Source: Lactobacillus laiwuensis (GTDB taxonomy: Bacteria > Bacillota > Bacilli > Lactobacillales > Lactobacillaceae). From it: a stretch of 64,000 bases of DNA. Shown piece after piece: positions 53,342 to 60,456 of the stretch. Both the position numbers and the translations under genes were made by a program. Each line of letters begins with the position of its first letter. The stretch's first letter is position 1. The notes beneath the pieces were generated by a model that saw only the letters and a program-made list of their open reading frames with translations, ran no database searches and was not told the origin of the DNA. The DNA is taken from positions 1-64,000 of the forward strand of contig NZ_BPPB01000003.1 in assembly GCF_019972835.1 (NCBI RefSeq), read 5' to 3'.

Positions 53342-53758
53342 ATGATTAAATTTAAGAAGGCCTTTTCGATTGGCGCCACTGTTTTAGCGGCACTGACAAT
53401 TGCAGGTTGTTCTAACAATAAGACTAGTAAAGAAAGTCCTAATAAATCTATTAAAACCACTCATCAACAAAAGAAACCAGAACCAAAAGTGGCAGACTAT
53501 CCCAATATTAAAGCTGCGGAAGCTGCTCTCAGTAAAGGTAAAAATTTAAAAGGTAAGACAGTACAATTTAAAATTAAGAAATTCGAGCCTCAAAGTTCCT
53601 TTGGTTACAACATGGAAACCGGCAAGCATCTTAATTTTGTTAGTCCAGAAAATCCCAACGCTAAAAAGGGAGATACTGTTTTTCTAAAAATCAAAAAAGT
53701 AAAATCGGTACTTGGCTCCTTTGTCATCACCTATTCTGATCTATCTAAAGTCAATTAA
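53342..53758 (+). CDS. Secreted lipoprotein, function unknown
   Basis: 138 residues from ATG 53342, preceded by the strong site AGGAGGAAGTA; a longer frame from 53270 lacks a site. Lipobox ALTIAGC gives cleavage before Cys21 or so. A Lys/Ser/Asn linker follows, then a beta-rich domain with GKTVQFKIKKFEPQSSFGYN and GDTVFLKIKKV, which could be an OB-like fold. It would be tethered to the outer face of the membrane. Its ribosome site is identical to that of the next lipoprotein, which suggests a shared origin or regulation. Confidence 0.75.
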   Translation: MIKFKKAFSIGATVLAALTIAGCSNNKTSKESPNKSIKTTHQQKKPEPKVADYPNIKAAEAALSKGKNLKGKTVQFKIKKFEPQSSFGYNMETGKHLNFVSPENPNAKKGDTVFLKIKKVKSVLGSFVITYSDLSKVN

Positions 53759-53858
53759 TGATTATAATAAGGGATACTAATATAGCAAATCTATTTCGTA
53801 AAGTATCAAAAAATTTTTAACGACCCAACACATATAGTTTTAAATATAGGAGGAAGTA

Positions 53859-54488
53859 ATGAAAAAGCGTACGAATGTATTGTCAGTAGCTGCTATTTGT
53901 TTAGCAGCCTTATCCTTAGTTGGTTGTTCTAAGAATAGCAATAGTAATGAGTCTGATAACAATAAGCCGAAAAGCAGCCAAAAAGTAAAGAAATCGAATA
54001 CTCAAAAAACGTCTTTTAGAAAATCTTTTGACAAAATTCAAGTCGGTGACGTCATGCAACAAGGTAATGGCGGGAGTACTCTTAAAGATGTGAAAAACAT
54101 TTTGGGTCAGCCAAATTCGATTTCAGCCACTGAGGTTAAAGGCTTTAAGGTAAAATCATATTCGTGGACTAAATATGGGACTACAATAATGGTTCAATTT
54201 AGTCATAAAAAGGCTATTACCAAAACTGTCTCGGGCTTTAAATGGAGCCGCAACAGCACTAAGCTAACGCTTAAAGCATTTAACTCAATAAAAACAGGTA
54301 GTTCTTACAGTACACTTGTCAACACTTATGGTGAACCTGACGGGTTGAACGAAAATGTCGTTTTAGGGAAGAAAAATGTAACTGCGGTTTACTTCACTGG
54401 AATTAAAGCAAAAACTGCAGGAGCAAATGCCAGTTTCACATTTGCCGATGATAAACTAGTGTCTAAAACTGAAACTAATTTAAAATAA
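53859..54488 (+). CDS. Secreted lipoprotein with two SmpA/BLIP-like repeats
   Basis: 209 residues. Signal peptide with lipobox SLVGC (cleavage before Cys23), then a Ser/Asn/Lys linker and two halves that share the pattern (T/S)L..(V/L)...(L/Y)G.P: STLKDVKNILGQPNSIS and SSYSTLVNTYGEPDGLNE. This pattern is typical of DUF3862/SmpA-OmlA-like small domains. Extracellular, membrane-tethered; function unknown. Same AGGAGGAAGTA ribosome site as the lipoprotein upstream (100-bp gap). Confidence 0.78.
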   Translation: MKKRTNVLSVAAICLAALSLVGCSKNSNSNESDNNKPKSSQKVKKSNTQKTSFRKSFDKIQVGDVMQQGNGGSTLKDVKNILGQPNSISATEVKGFKVKSYSWTKYGTTIMVQFSHKKAITKTVSGFKWSRNSTKLTLKAFNSIKTGSSYSTLVNTYGEPDGLNENVVLGKKNVTAVYFTGIKAKTAGANASFTFADDKLVSKTETNLK

Positions 54489-54490
54489 AT

Positions 54491-54527
54491 AAAAAAGCTA
54501 GATGAGCAAAACTCATCTAGTTTTTTA
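54491..54527 (+). terminator. Terminator after lipoprotein pair
   Basis: Hairpin CTAGATGAG-CAAAA-CTCATCTAG flanked by A6 and T6, starting 2 bp after the stop codon at 54488. Confidence 0.88.
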
Positions 54528-54744
54528 TTAGGTAATCTTATGCAAATTTAATTGTTTGGTCTCGCAAGCCTTGATTAAGAGTGAGAAAATAAGGCTCATA
54601 TCTTTTCTACACAATCGGGCAATAATTAAAAATTTAACTGACAAAATCGCTTTTTTATTTACTTTACTATTTGTCAACAATTATTCTAAATATTCATTAA
54701 AAAATGATATTTATTAATGTATAATTATTTTTGAGGTGAGGAAA

Positions 54745-55686
54745 ATGGATGAGAATACAGAAACAAATGCGTGGAGATTTGTTGACCTAGTATTTACAGG
54801 GAAAAGATATGCAAAAAAGCAGTACGATAATTTAGGTGAACTTGCTGGAAAGCTCAAAAGTAATGAAATCGCTTTAAAGTACATTGATCTCGATATTCAA
54901 GATCTTATTTATAGCACTACTGTTGGCAATGATGAAAAATTAAAGAAAATATTAAAAAACTGCTATTATGAACTTGACAAACCAGATCCAGAGCAAGTTA
55001 ATGAAAATAACTTACCCTTTTACCTGAGAGAATTAAAAGATCTTACAGATTCTGAAAGTCAAAACCTTTATAATAATGTAGTTATTTCATATAAACGGTA
55101 TTATGGTGCTATTACTAAACAAGGGGATTTGGTTAATATTAAGGAACGACTTGATGACCTAGAACGAAGAGTTGAAAATAATAGTATAAATGCAGAAAAC
55201 AATATTAAAAAGGAGCTTTATCCAGAATTCATTACACTTCTAGGAATCTTCACTGCTATTACTTTTGCCATTTTCGGTGGAATGAACTTACTTAGCAATT
55301 TATTCAAAAATATGAGGAATACACATGCTTCATTAGGTCATGCTCTAATTCTTGCTTCAATTTTCGGTTTCACCGTGTTGGGAATTATTGAAATACTGTT
55401 TATTTGGATTTCAAAAATCAATCTAACAAAAGTTGACAAAGACAATAGAAAAGATAAAAAAGAAGATTGTTCAGGATCAGATAGGACTTGCATAAATAAA
55501 AAATGTTTAAACAAGAATTGTTCAAATATAGATTGTTCAGATGAAATTTGCTTAAATAAAGATTGTTCAAATGCCATAGATAAAGAAGAAATTAAAATAG
55601 TTAAACATAAAAAAATTTTTTATTGGTTTGCATTTAGTTTTTTAACAGTAATACTAATTTTGGGATTTGTGTTATTTTTCTTTTAG
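54745..55686 (+). CDS. Membrane protein with Cys-rich segment, function unknown
   Basis: 313 residues from ATG 54745 with GAGGTGA 5 bp upstream; a GTG at 54736 lies inside that site. The N-terminal 150 residues are charged and helical (a coiled coil at about 133-155). Two membrane segments follow (about 163-187 and 202-226), then a cytosolic or external loop of 60 residues with nine Cys in repeats such as CINKKCLNKNC and CLNKDCSN, then a last membrane helix (about 292-310). The Cys pairs resemble a metal-binding or disulfide-knit segment. I do not recognise the family. It stands alone ahead of the palindromic repeat next to the integrase, so it may be cargo of the accessory region. Confidence 0.7.
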   Translation: MDENTETNAWRFVDLVFTGKRYAKKQYDNLGELAGKLKSNEIALKYIDLDIQDLIYSTTVGNDEKLKKILKNCYYELDKPDPEQVNENNLPFYLRELKDLTDSESQNLYNNVVISYKRYYGAITKQGDLVNIKERLDDLERRVENNSINAENNIKKELYPEFITLLGIFTAITFAIFGGMNLLSNLFKNMRNTHASLGHALILASIFGFTVLGIIEILFIWISKINLTKVDKDNRKDKKEDCSGSDRTCINKKCLNKNCSNIDCSDEICLNKDCSNAIDKEEIKIVKHKKIFYWFAFSFLTVILILGFVLFFF

Positions 55687-55875
55687 AAAAATATTTTGCA
55701 TATTAATAAAAAGTATGTATCGGTAAATAGACAATTTTACACTTTGAGATAGCTTTTAAATTTGAAACAAATTTGAGAATTTTATTTTAGCTAAACACTA
55801 ATAGATTAGTCCACTTACTGATCAATTTAAAAAAATAAAGTTTTAGCCAATTTGGGCTAATTCATAAAACCAAAG

Positions 55876-56017
55876 AAAAAAGAGTCTGGGAAAAAAGTGC
55901 TCTTTGAAGTTAAATTAAAAAATTTCACAATTTAAAAAGACCGACAAATCAACGTTTTATTGACGTGATTTGTCAGCCTTTTTAGTTAGGTTAGAGTTTT
56001 TTCCCAGACTCTTTTTT
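55876..56017. repeat. Nested palindrome with perfect 21-bp arms
   Basis: Arms 55876-55896 and 55997-56017 are perfect complements (A6-GAGTCTGGG-A6 and its reverse complement). Between them a second inverted repeat (55934-55954 with 55964-55983) carries GACAAATCA. The whole 142 bp could fold as a double hairpin, or be a small non-autonomous repeat. Both outer arms end in A/T runs, so it can also act as a bidirectional terminator. Confidence 0.8.
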
Positions 56018-56178
56018 AACTCTCTGATGGACAAATGTTGGGCACTAGCTACCACCACGATTGCCGTTGAGCTGTTTTTATTGGGATATCCGGGATAGCA
56101 TTGCACTTGCTGTAATGCTTGTTACATCAACGTTTTCAGAACTCAATTTAAAATTTTGCACCGAATTTTGTACCCGAT
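56018..56178. other. Region between palindrome and integrase; candidate left junction of the island
   Basis: About 160 bp ahead of the integrase stop codon, where one attachment junction would be expected. It contains two adjacent near-copies of AATTTTGCACC / AATTTTGTACC at about 56151-56172, possible integrase arm sites. No tRNA gene was seen, and no matching core repeat was found before the right edge of the window. Confidence 0.35.
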
Positions 56179-57318
56179 TTATCCATTCATGTAATTGTCT
56201 AGTTTTTCAACAGCCTTATTCTGATGATACTTTGATACGTGAGTGTAAATATCCATCGTAGTTTTAATGGACTTATGTCCTAGCCTAGCTTGTACGTCTT
56301 TCATAGAAACACCTGCTTCAAACAACAGGGAGGCGTTGGTATGCCTAAAACCGTGAATAGTAATACGCCTAAGACCTGCTTTTTCGCAAATAACTTTATT
56401 CCAGTTTACAATAGCGCCCTCACTCAATGGCTTGTTCTCTACCCCACGGTTAAATATGACCTGATCACTTGTAATGCTAATAACTACTGCTTGTTTACGC
56501 TGTTCTTGTTGCCACTGTTTTAGAATATTTGCTGTACTCTTATCAATTGCTATTTTACGATAGCTGCTATTGGTTTTTGGTGTTTGCACAATAACCTTAT
56601 TATTTAATCCTTTGGTAAGGGTACGTTTAACACTCAATACATTCTCTTTAAAATCAATATCAGACCATTTAAGCGCTAATGCTTCTCCTCGGCGCAATCC
56701 TGTATAAGCTAACAGTCTAAACAAGGTAAACGCCTTTTTGTTGTATTTCTCAGCATACATCAGGAACTTCTTTAGCTCCTCTTTAGTATAAAAGTTGGTA
56801 AACTCCTTGTGGACATTCTTAACTTTAGGACGAACCACATTCTTCATAGGATTTTTATTGATTAACTCTAACTTAATAGCATAGTCAATTGCATCACTGG
56901 TATAAAAAATGTATTTCTTATAAGTTCCTGGTGCATCCCTAAACCACTGGTTTACTGCCTTTTGACACTGAATTACTGTCAGCTTATCCAAATAAATATT
57001 ACCTAGCACCTTAACCACATGGTCATTAAGAATACGTTTTGTAGTGGCAAAGGTGCTTTCTTTGACTGTCGGTCGATAAACCTCTAGCCACATCTCTATC
57101 ACTTCAGAAAGCTTAACCCGTCGTTCATTAAATGGCTTATATTCTCCTGTCTCAATGGCTAACTCTGCTTTTAGATACGCTTCACGTGCTTCTTTTAGGC
57201 TCTTTAAGCTGCTTTTTCTAATTAAGATAGATTTACCTGTACTCCTATCTTTACCAGCATAGATACTGAATTTATAACGTCTCTTACCTGTTTTAGTTTC
57301 ATATTCAATAATGTTCAT
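56179..57318 (-). CDS. int: Tyrosine recombinase / integrase
   Basis: 379 residues. Catalytic residues are all visible: Arg209 in TGLRRGEAL, His322 and Arg325 in HGFRH, His348 in LGHKS, and Tyr358 in TTMDIYTHVS. Residues 1-55 look like the AP2-like arm-binding domain (YKFSIYAGKDRSTGKSILIR), and 65-160 like the SAM-like core-binding domain. It would integrate and excise the island to its right. It lies at the island's left end, facing outwards, as in phages and phage satellites. Confidence 0.95.
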   Translation of the reverse strand: MNIIEYETKTGKRRYKFSIYAGKDRSTGKSILIRKSSLKSLKEAREAYLKAELAIETGEYKPFNERRVKLSEVIEMWLEVYRPTVKESTFATTKRILNDHVVKVLGNIYLDKLTVIQCQKAVNQWFRDAPGTYKKYIFYTSDAIDYAIKLELINKNPMKNVVRPKVKNVHKEFTNFYTKEELKKFLMYAEKYNKKAFTLFRLLAYTGLRRGEALALKWSDIDFKENVLSVKRTLTKGLNNKVIVQTPKTNSSYRKIAIDKSTANILKQWQQEQRKQAVVISITSDQVIFNRGVENKPLSEGAIVNWNKVICEKAGLRRITIHGFRHTNASLLFEAGVSMKDVQARLGHKSIKTTMDIYTHVSKYHQNKAVEKLDNYMNG

Positions 57319-57345
57319 AGTTTAGTTACCTCTTTTAGTTTTAAA

Positions 57346-57376
57346 AGGCAATGGTGGACTAATCAAAGTATCCTAA
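57346..57376. repeat. 31-bp repeat, copy A (upstream of integrase)
   Basis: AGGCAATGGTGG followed by A-C/T-TAATCAAAGTAT, matching 29 of 31 bases with copy B at 59619-59649, in the same orientation. It lies between the integrase start and the repressor stop. Confidence 0.75.
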
Positions 57377-57415
57377 TCTATGTTTAATATATGTTCAATA
57401 ATAAAATAGGAGTTA

Positions 57416-58486
57416 TCAATAAAAATTATCTTCGTCTTGGTATAGATAATCAGGATCTTCATAACCAACATCTAGATAGTTATCTTCTACATCAATTTCT
57501 CTGTCTTTTAGCTCATCAACATATTTGTCTATAATAGCAGTATTTTCTTTATTTTCCTTTTTATAATCACTAAATAATTCTAAATATTCCTTATCCTGAG
57601 AATTGGTTAATAAGAAGTTTTTAAGCTTTTTGTCTTTCAACAATCTATCATATAATTCATCAATTATACCTGAAAATTCATTAATTTCGTATTTGTCCGG
57701 TTCATATATAGAATATATTGTTTCTTTAACATAATTTGCAAATTGTTTATTATAATCTTTTTCTTCAAAAGTATCTTTTTTAAAAGTATTTACTTGTTTC
57801 TGTAATTTCTTTAGTAGATCCACATATTGATTAATTGCTAATCTAGCAGAAGATAAATCAAGATATTTTATTTTATCGATTGCCTCTTTATGTAAATCTT
57901 TTTCTTTATCAAAATTCTCCATATAAAATTTGCCTAAAGACGTAAGATTATGGGGTGACTCAGGATAAAATATTTTATTTTTAATTATCTCATGTAAATT
58001 AAAAATAATTTTATATTTATCGCCTTTGTTAATATTTTTAAATTTTTCACCATTAAGTATTTGTTTGAAATGTGTTAACCAATAGTCCTTAACTTTTTGT
58101 GTTAATAAAAATGTTTTATCATCCCTTTTGTAAAGCTCTCTAGGTATAACATCTCTACTTGTCAACTTAATATAAATATTTACCTTATTAGAAAAATCAT
58201 CATAAACTGAAAAAGCCATTTTAGGATCATAACCAGTAAAATAAAATTCATGAATTACTTTTATCATTTCAGACGTTGTGTAAGTCATTCCTTGAATATA
58301 TGGAACAGATACTTTGAAAAAATCAGCTAATTTTTGCCATGTTTCAATTTTGGGTTCTCTATCCCCTCTTTCATATTTAGAAAGAGTATCTGAGGTTATA
58401 GAAATTAAGCCTCTGCTTTTAAGCTCTGTTACAGTTTCTTTTAAAGTTAATTTTTTTTTATATCTTTCTTCTCTTATCCTATTCAT
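57416..58486 (-). CDS. XRE-family repressor, candidate master regulator of the island
   Basis: 356 residues. An N-terminal helix-turn-helix (IREERYKKKLTLKETVTEL, then SITSDTLSKYERGDREPKIE) is followed by about 290 residues of charged helical sequence with no recognisable catalytic motif, ending in an acidic tail (EDPDYLYQDEDNFY). The long unusual C-terminal domain recalls the Stl-type repressors of phage satellites, which are inactivated by binding a helper-phage protein rather than by cleavage; this is inference. The gene is divergent from the excisionase-like gene and shares with it a region holding three operators. Confidence 0.8.
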   Translation of the reverse strand: MNRIREERYKKKLTLKETVTELKSRGLISITSDTLSKYERGDREPKIETWQKLADFFKVSVPYIQGMTYTTSEMIKVIHEFYFTGYDPKMAFSVYDDFSNKVNIYIKLTSRDVIPRELYKRDDKTFLLTQKVKDYWLTHFKQILNGEKFKNINKGDKYKIIFNLHEIIKNKIFYPESPHNLTSLGKFYMENFDKEKDLHKEAIDKIKYLDLSSARLAINQYVDLLKKLQKQVNTFKKDTFEEKDYNKQFANYVKETIYSIYEPDKYEINEFSGIIDELYDRLLKDKKLKNFLLTNSQDKEYLELFSDYKKENKENTAIIDKYVDELKDREIDVEDNYLDVGYEDPDYLYQDEDNFY

Positions 58487-58530
58487 TGTGTATCTCCTCT
58501 TAGATAAATAATACCATTTTTTCCTAAATA

Positions 58531-58536
58531 ATTATA
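58531..58536 (-). promoter_or_regulatory. -10 box of the repressor promoter
   Basis: TATAAT on the minus strand, 45 bp ahead of the repressor ATG and overlapping operator 1, as expected for autoregulation. A -35 is weak (T-run). Confidence 0.5.
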
Positions 58537-58595
58537 CATATTGTATTGAAATTAAAAAATACATATTGTATAATTTCGTAAAATACAAATTGTAT
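58534..58595. promoter_or_regulatory. Three 13-bp operators of the lysogeny-type switch
   Basis: ATACATATTGTAT at 58534-58546 and 58559-58571, and ATACAAATTGTAT at 58583-58595. They are imperfect palindromes (ATACA...TGTAT) spaced 25 and 24 bp apart, about 2.4 helical turns. Operator 1 overlaps the repressor -10, operator 2 the -10 of the rightward promoter, and operator 3 lies just downstream. Confidence 0.8.
58546..58574 (+). promoter_or_regulatory. Rightward promoter of the excisionase-replication operon
   Basis: TTGAAA (58546-58551), 17-bp spacer, TATAAT (58569-58574). It lies among the three operators and 38 bp ahead of the excisionase-like start. Confidence 0.8.
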
Positions 58596-58611
58596 AAACG
58601 AGGTGAGAAAT

Positions 58612-58791
58612 GTGACAGAGTATTTTTCATACAAGCAAGCTATGAATTATTTGGGGTTTAATTCTTATAAAACCTTAAAGCAGTTAGTTACAGCAGGCTT
58701 ACCAATTATTCAAGTTGGTAAAACAAAAAAAATTAGCAAGAGTGCAATAGATGAATTCATGAGAGATCATCAACAGACTTTTATTGATTAG
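58612..58791 (+). CDS. Excisionase-like helix-turn-helix protein
   Basis: 59 residues from GTG 58612, chosen because GAGGTGAG lies 4-5 bp upstream; an ATG just before is in another frame. The sequence YFSYKQAMNYLGFNSYKTLK, then AGLPIIQVGKTKKISKSAID, is the winged-helix layout of MerR/Xis-type DNA-binding proteins. It is first in the rightward operon, opposite the repressor, the usual place for xis in satellites and phages. It probably directs excision with the integrase. Confidence 0.75.
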   Translation: MTEYFSYKQAMNYLGFNSYKTLKQLVTAGLPIIQVGKTKKISKSAIDEFMRDHQQTFID

Positions 58792-58805
58792 AAAGGAAGA
58801 TTAAC

Positions 58806-59057
58806 ATGCCACAAACAGCTACTATACCAAATTATCTTGACAATAAATTTATTCAAATGGCTTCAGAAAGTAGTACTTTAAATGAATGCTTAAGTTTACT
58901 CACAGACAAAATAGATGAAATTATAAGTCCTAGTGACTTAACGTTGGATAAATTGAATAAAATATCAGCTTTGGCCAAGTTAATTGAAAGTTATGCAGAT
59001 AAACATAATAACTTGGTAAACCAAACTTATATGTTGGTTACTTGCGGAAAGGATTAA
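58806..59057 (+). CDS. Small island protein A, paralogue of the next gene
   Basis: 83 residues, ribosome site GAAAGGAAG upstream of ATG 58806. All-helical; it contains SPSDLTLDKLNKISALAKLI. The next gene product aligns over about 55 residues (SPSDLTLDKL... against GPEDMTLDDY..., then A.LI.SYA.... ..N.TYMLV). Function unknown. The stop overlaps the ribosome site of its paralogue. Confidence 0.65.
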   Translation: MPQTATIPNYLDNKFIQMASESSTLNECLSLLTDKIDEIISPSDLTLDKLNKISALAKLIESYADKHNNLVNQTYMLVTCGKD

Positions 59058-59062
59058 CAAAA

Positions 59063-59314
59063 ATGAAAACATTTGTTAAAAATACTAAAGCATTGAATAC
59101 TGGCTTAATAGCTGCATCCCTTCAAAGCGAAAACATGTTAAGAGCTGCGGAAATAATGCTTGAAAAACTACATAGTATACAGGGTCCTGAAGACATGACG
59201 CTAGATGATTATGAACAGCTTTATGCGTTAACAGACTTAATGAAAGTTTACGCAAAATACCAGCGAGATGAAATATCACATACACAAATGCTAATTGAGT
59301 TTAAAGAGGAGTAA
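59063..59314 (+). CDS. Small island protein B, paralogue of the previous gene
   Basis: 83 residues from ATG 59063 (GAAAGGA upstream; an earlier GTG-like frame start at 59042 overlaps gene A). All-helical, with GPEDMTLDDYEQLYALTDLM. Tandem duplication with gene A is likely. Such short acidic proteins are common between xis and primase in Gram-positive satellites, but no role is known to me. Confidence 0.65.
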   Translation: MKTFVKNTKALNTGLIAASLQSENMLRAAEIMLEKLHSIQGPEDMTLDDYEQLYALTDLMKVYAKYQRDEISHTQMLIEFKEE

Positions 59315-59319
59315 AACTT

Positions 59320-59562
59320 ATGGAAGAAAAAGAGATTAAGACTGTTATTGTTAATACAATTAAAGAAACTCTTAGCAAACCCAAACCATATTTAAATCGC
59401 CGTGAAATTGCAAAATATTTTGGTGTAGCTGACTCAACTATTAGCAATTGGGCTTCTTTAGGGATGCCGGTAGCTGTTATCGATGGGCGCAAAATGTATG
59501 GCAAGGAAAGTATAACCAACTGGTTAAAGTCAAAAGAGCAAACAAAAAAAGCCCGTTACTAA
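59320..59562 (+). CDS. Helix-turn-helix DNA-binding protein
   Basis: 80 residues, ribosome site GAGGAGT overlapping the previous stop. The segment YLNRREIAKYFGVADSTISN, then WASLGMPVAVIDGRKMYGKE, is an AlpA/MerR-type winged helix with recognition helix DSTISNWA. Possible roles are a second regulator or a control on primase expression. The last codons and stop lie inside a hairpin that is a terminator on the opposite strand. Confidence 0.72.
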   Translation: MEEKEIKTVIVNTIKETLSKPKPYLNRREIAKYFGVADSTISNWASLGMPVAVIDGRKMYGKESITNWLKSKEQTKKARY

Positions 59563-59577
59563 CCAACAGTAACGAGC
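59547..59577 (-). terminator. Minus-strand intrinsic terminator inside the replication operon
   Basis: GCTCGTTACT-GTTGGTT-AGTAACGGGC followed by seven T, read on the minus strand. On the plus strand there is no T-run, so it should stop only leftward transcripts, although no minus-strand gene is present to its right. Confidence 0.55.
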
Positions 59578-59618
59578 AACAAGCAAAATAATCCATTAAT
59601 AAAAATTAAAACCACAAT

Positions 59619-59649
59619 AGGCAATGGTGGATTAATCAAAGTATTCTAA
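59619..59649. repeat. 31-bp repeat, copy B (upstream of primase)
   Basis: Matches copy A (57346-57376) at 29 of 31 positions, same orientation, 40 bp ahead of the primase start. Possibly a regulator or replication-protein site. Confidence 0.75.
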
Positions 59650-59688
59650 ATGAAATATTTTCTTAATTATAAATAAAACGAGGTATTT

Positions 59689-60456
59689 ATGCTAGTAGAT
59701 TATGCTATTAAATATTCTGAACATGGTTTTTCAGTAATTCCAATTGGTCAAAATAAGCGACCATTAATTAAATTTGCTGATAGACCATCCTTAACAGTAA
59801 AACAAATTAAACAAATATGGGCTAAATATCCGAATGCCAATATTGCGATTAAGACCGAACAATTTTTTGTCATTGACGTTGATCGTCACGGTAATAACGT
59901 AGATGGCTTAAATTCCATTAGAGAACTCAATCATCCTGAGTGGTTTAGAAATACTTTAGCTGAGAAGACAGCACACAATGGCTTTCATTTCTTTTTTCAA
60001 AAGCCTATCAATGAAAAAATCACTCAAAACATTGGTTTCTTGCCTGGTGTTGATTTAAAAGCACATCCCAATAACTACATAGTTGTAGCACCTAGCCGAA
60101 TTAACGGTAACCCTTATCAATGGCTTAATCATTGCCCTATTAAGACAGCACCACAAGGCTTAATTAATCTAATTAGGAGCAGACATCAAGCTAAAGACAC
60201 CCTTTATAAAACTAACAGTAATAAAACCAAAACAGCACAGCTTTTTGAAATGATTACTACAGGTTTGGGGGAAGTTGGAAACCGCAATGATACCTTAACT
60301 AGCTTTATAGGTGGTTTGCTATTTCGTGGTGTTGACCCCTATTCAGTAGCAGAATTAGCACACATTGTTAATGAACACACTCCCGACCCTTTACCTGAAA
60401 AAGAAGTCATTAAGACTATTAATTCAGTAGCAAAGAAAGAAAACAGGAGGTGTTAA
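59689..60456 (+). CDS. Prim-pol type primase/polymerase with PriCT domain
   Basis: 255 residues. The archaeo-eukaryotic prim-pol core is visible: GFSVIPIGQNKRPLIKF (13-29), metal ligands D63 and D65 in FFVIDVDRHG, and H100 in GFHFFF. The C-terminal 75 residues (GNRNDTLTSFIGGLLFRGVD...) are a primase C-terminal domain. It would synthesise primers for island replication with the helicase encoded next, whose start overlaps its stop by one base (TAATG). Confidence 0.92.
   Translation: MLVDYAIKYSEHGFSVIPIGQNKRPLIKFADRPSLTVKQIKQIWAKYPNANIAIKTEQFFVIDVDRHGNNVDGLNSIRELNHPEWFRNTLAEKTAHNGFHFFFQKPINEKITQNIGFLPGVDLKAHPNNYIVVAPSRINGNPYQWLNHCPIKTAPQGLINLIRSRHQAKDTLYKTNSNKTKTAQLFEMITTGLGEVGNRNDTLTSFIGGLLFRGVDPYSVAELAHIVNEHTPDPLPEKEVIKTINSVAKKENRRC

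Noticed and set aside
56028-56099. Small plus-strand frame (MDKCWALATTTIAVELFLLG)
   Set aside because: 24 codons, hydrophobic, but without a ribosome site and overlapping the region expected to hold the integration junction; not enough to call a gene.
56018-56178. tRNA gene or tRNA remnant as integration target
   Set aside because: No tRNA arm pattern or CCA-type end was seen near the integrase.
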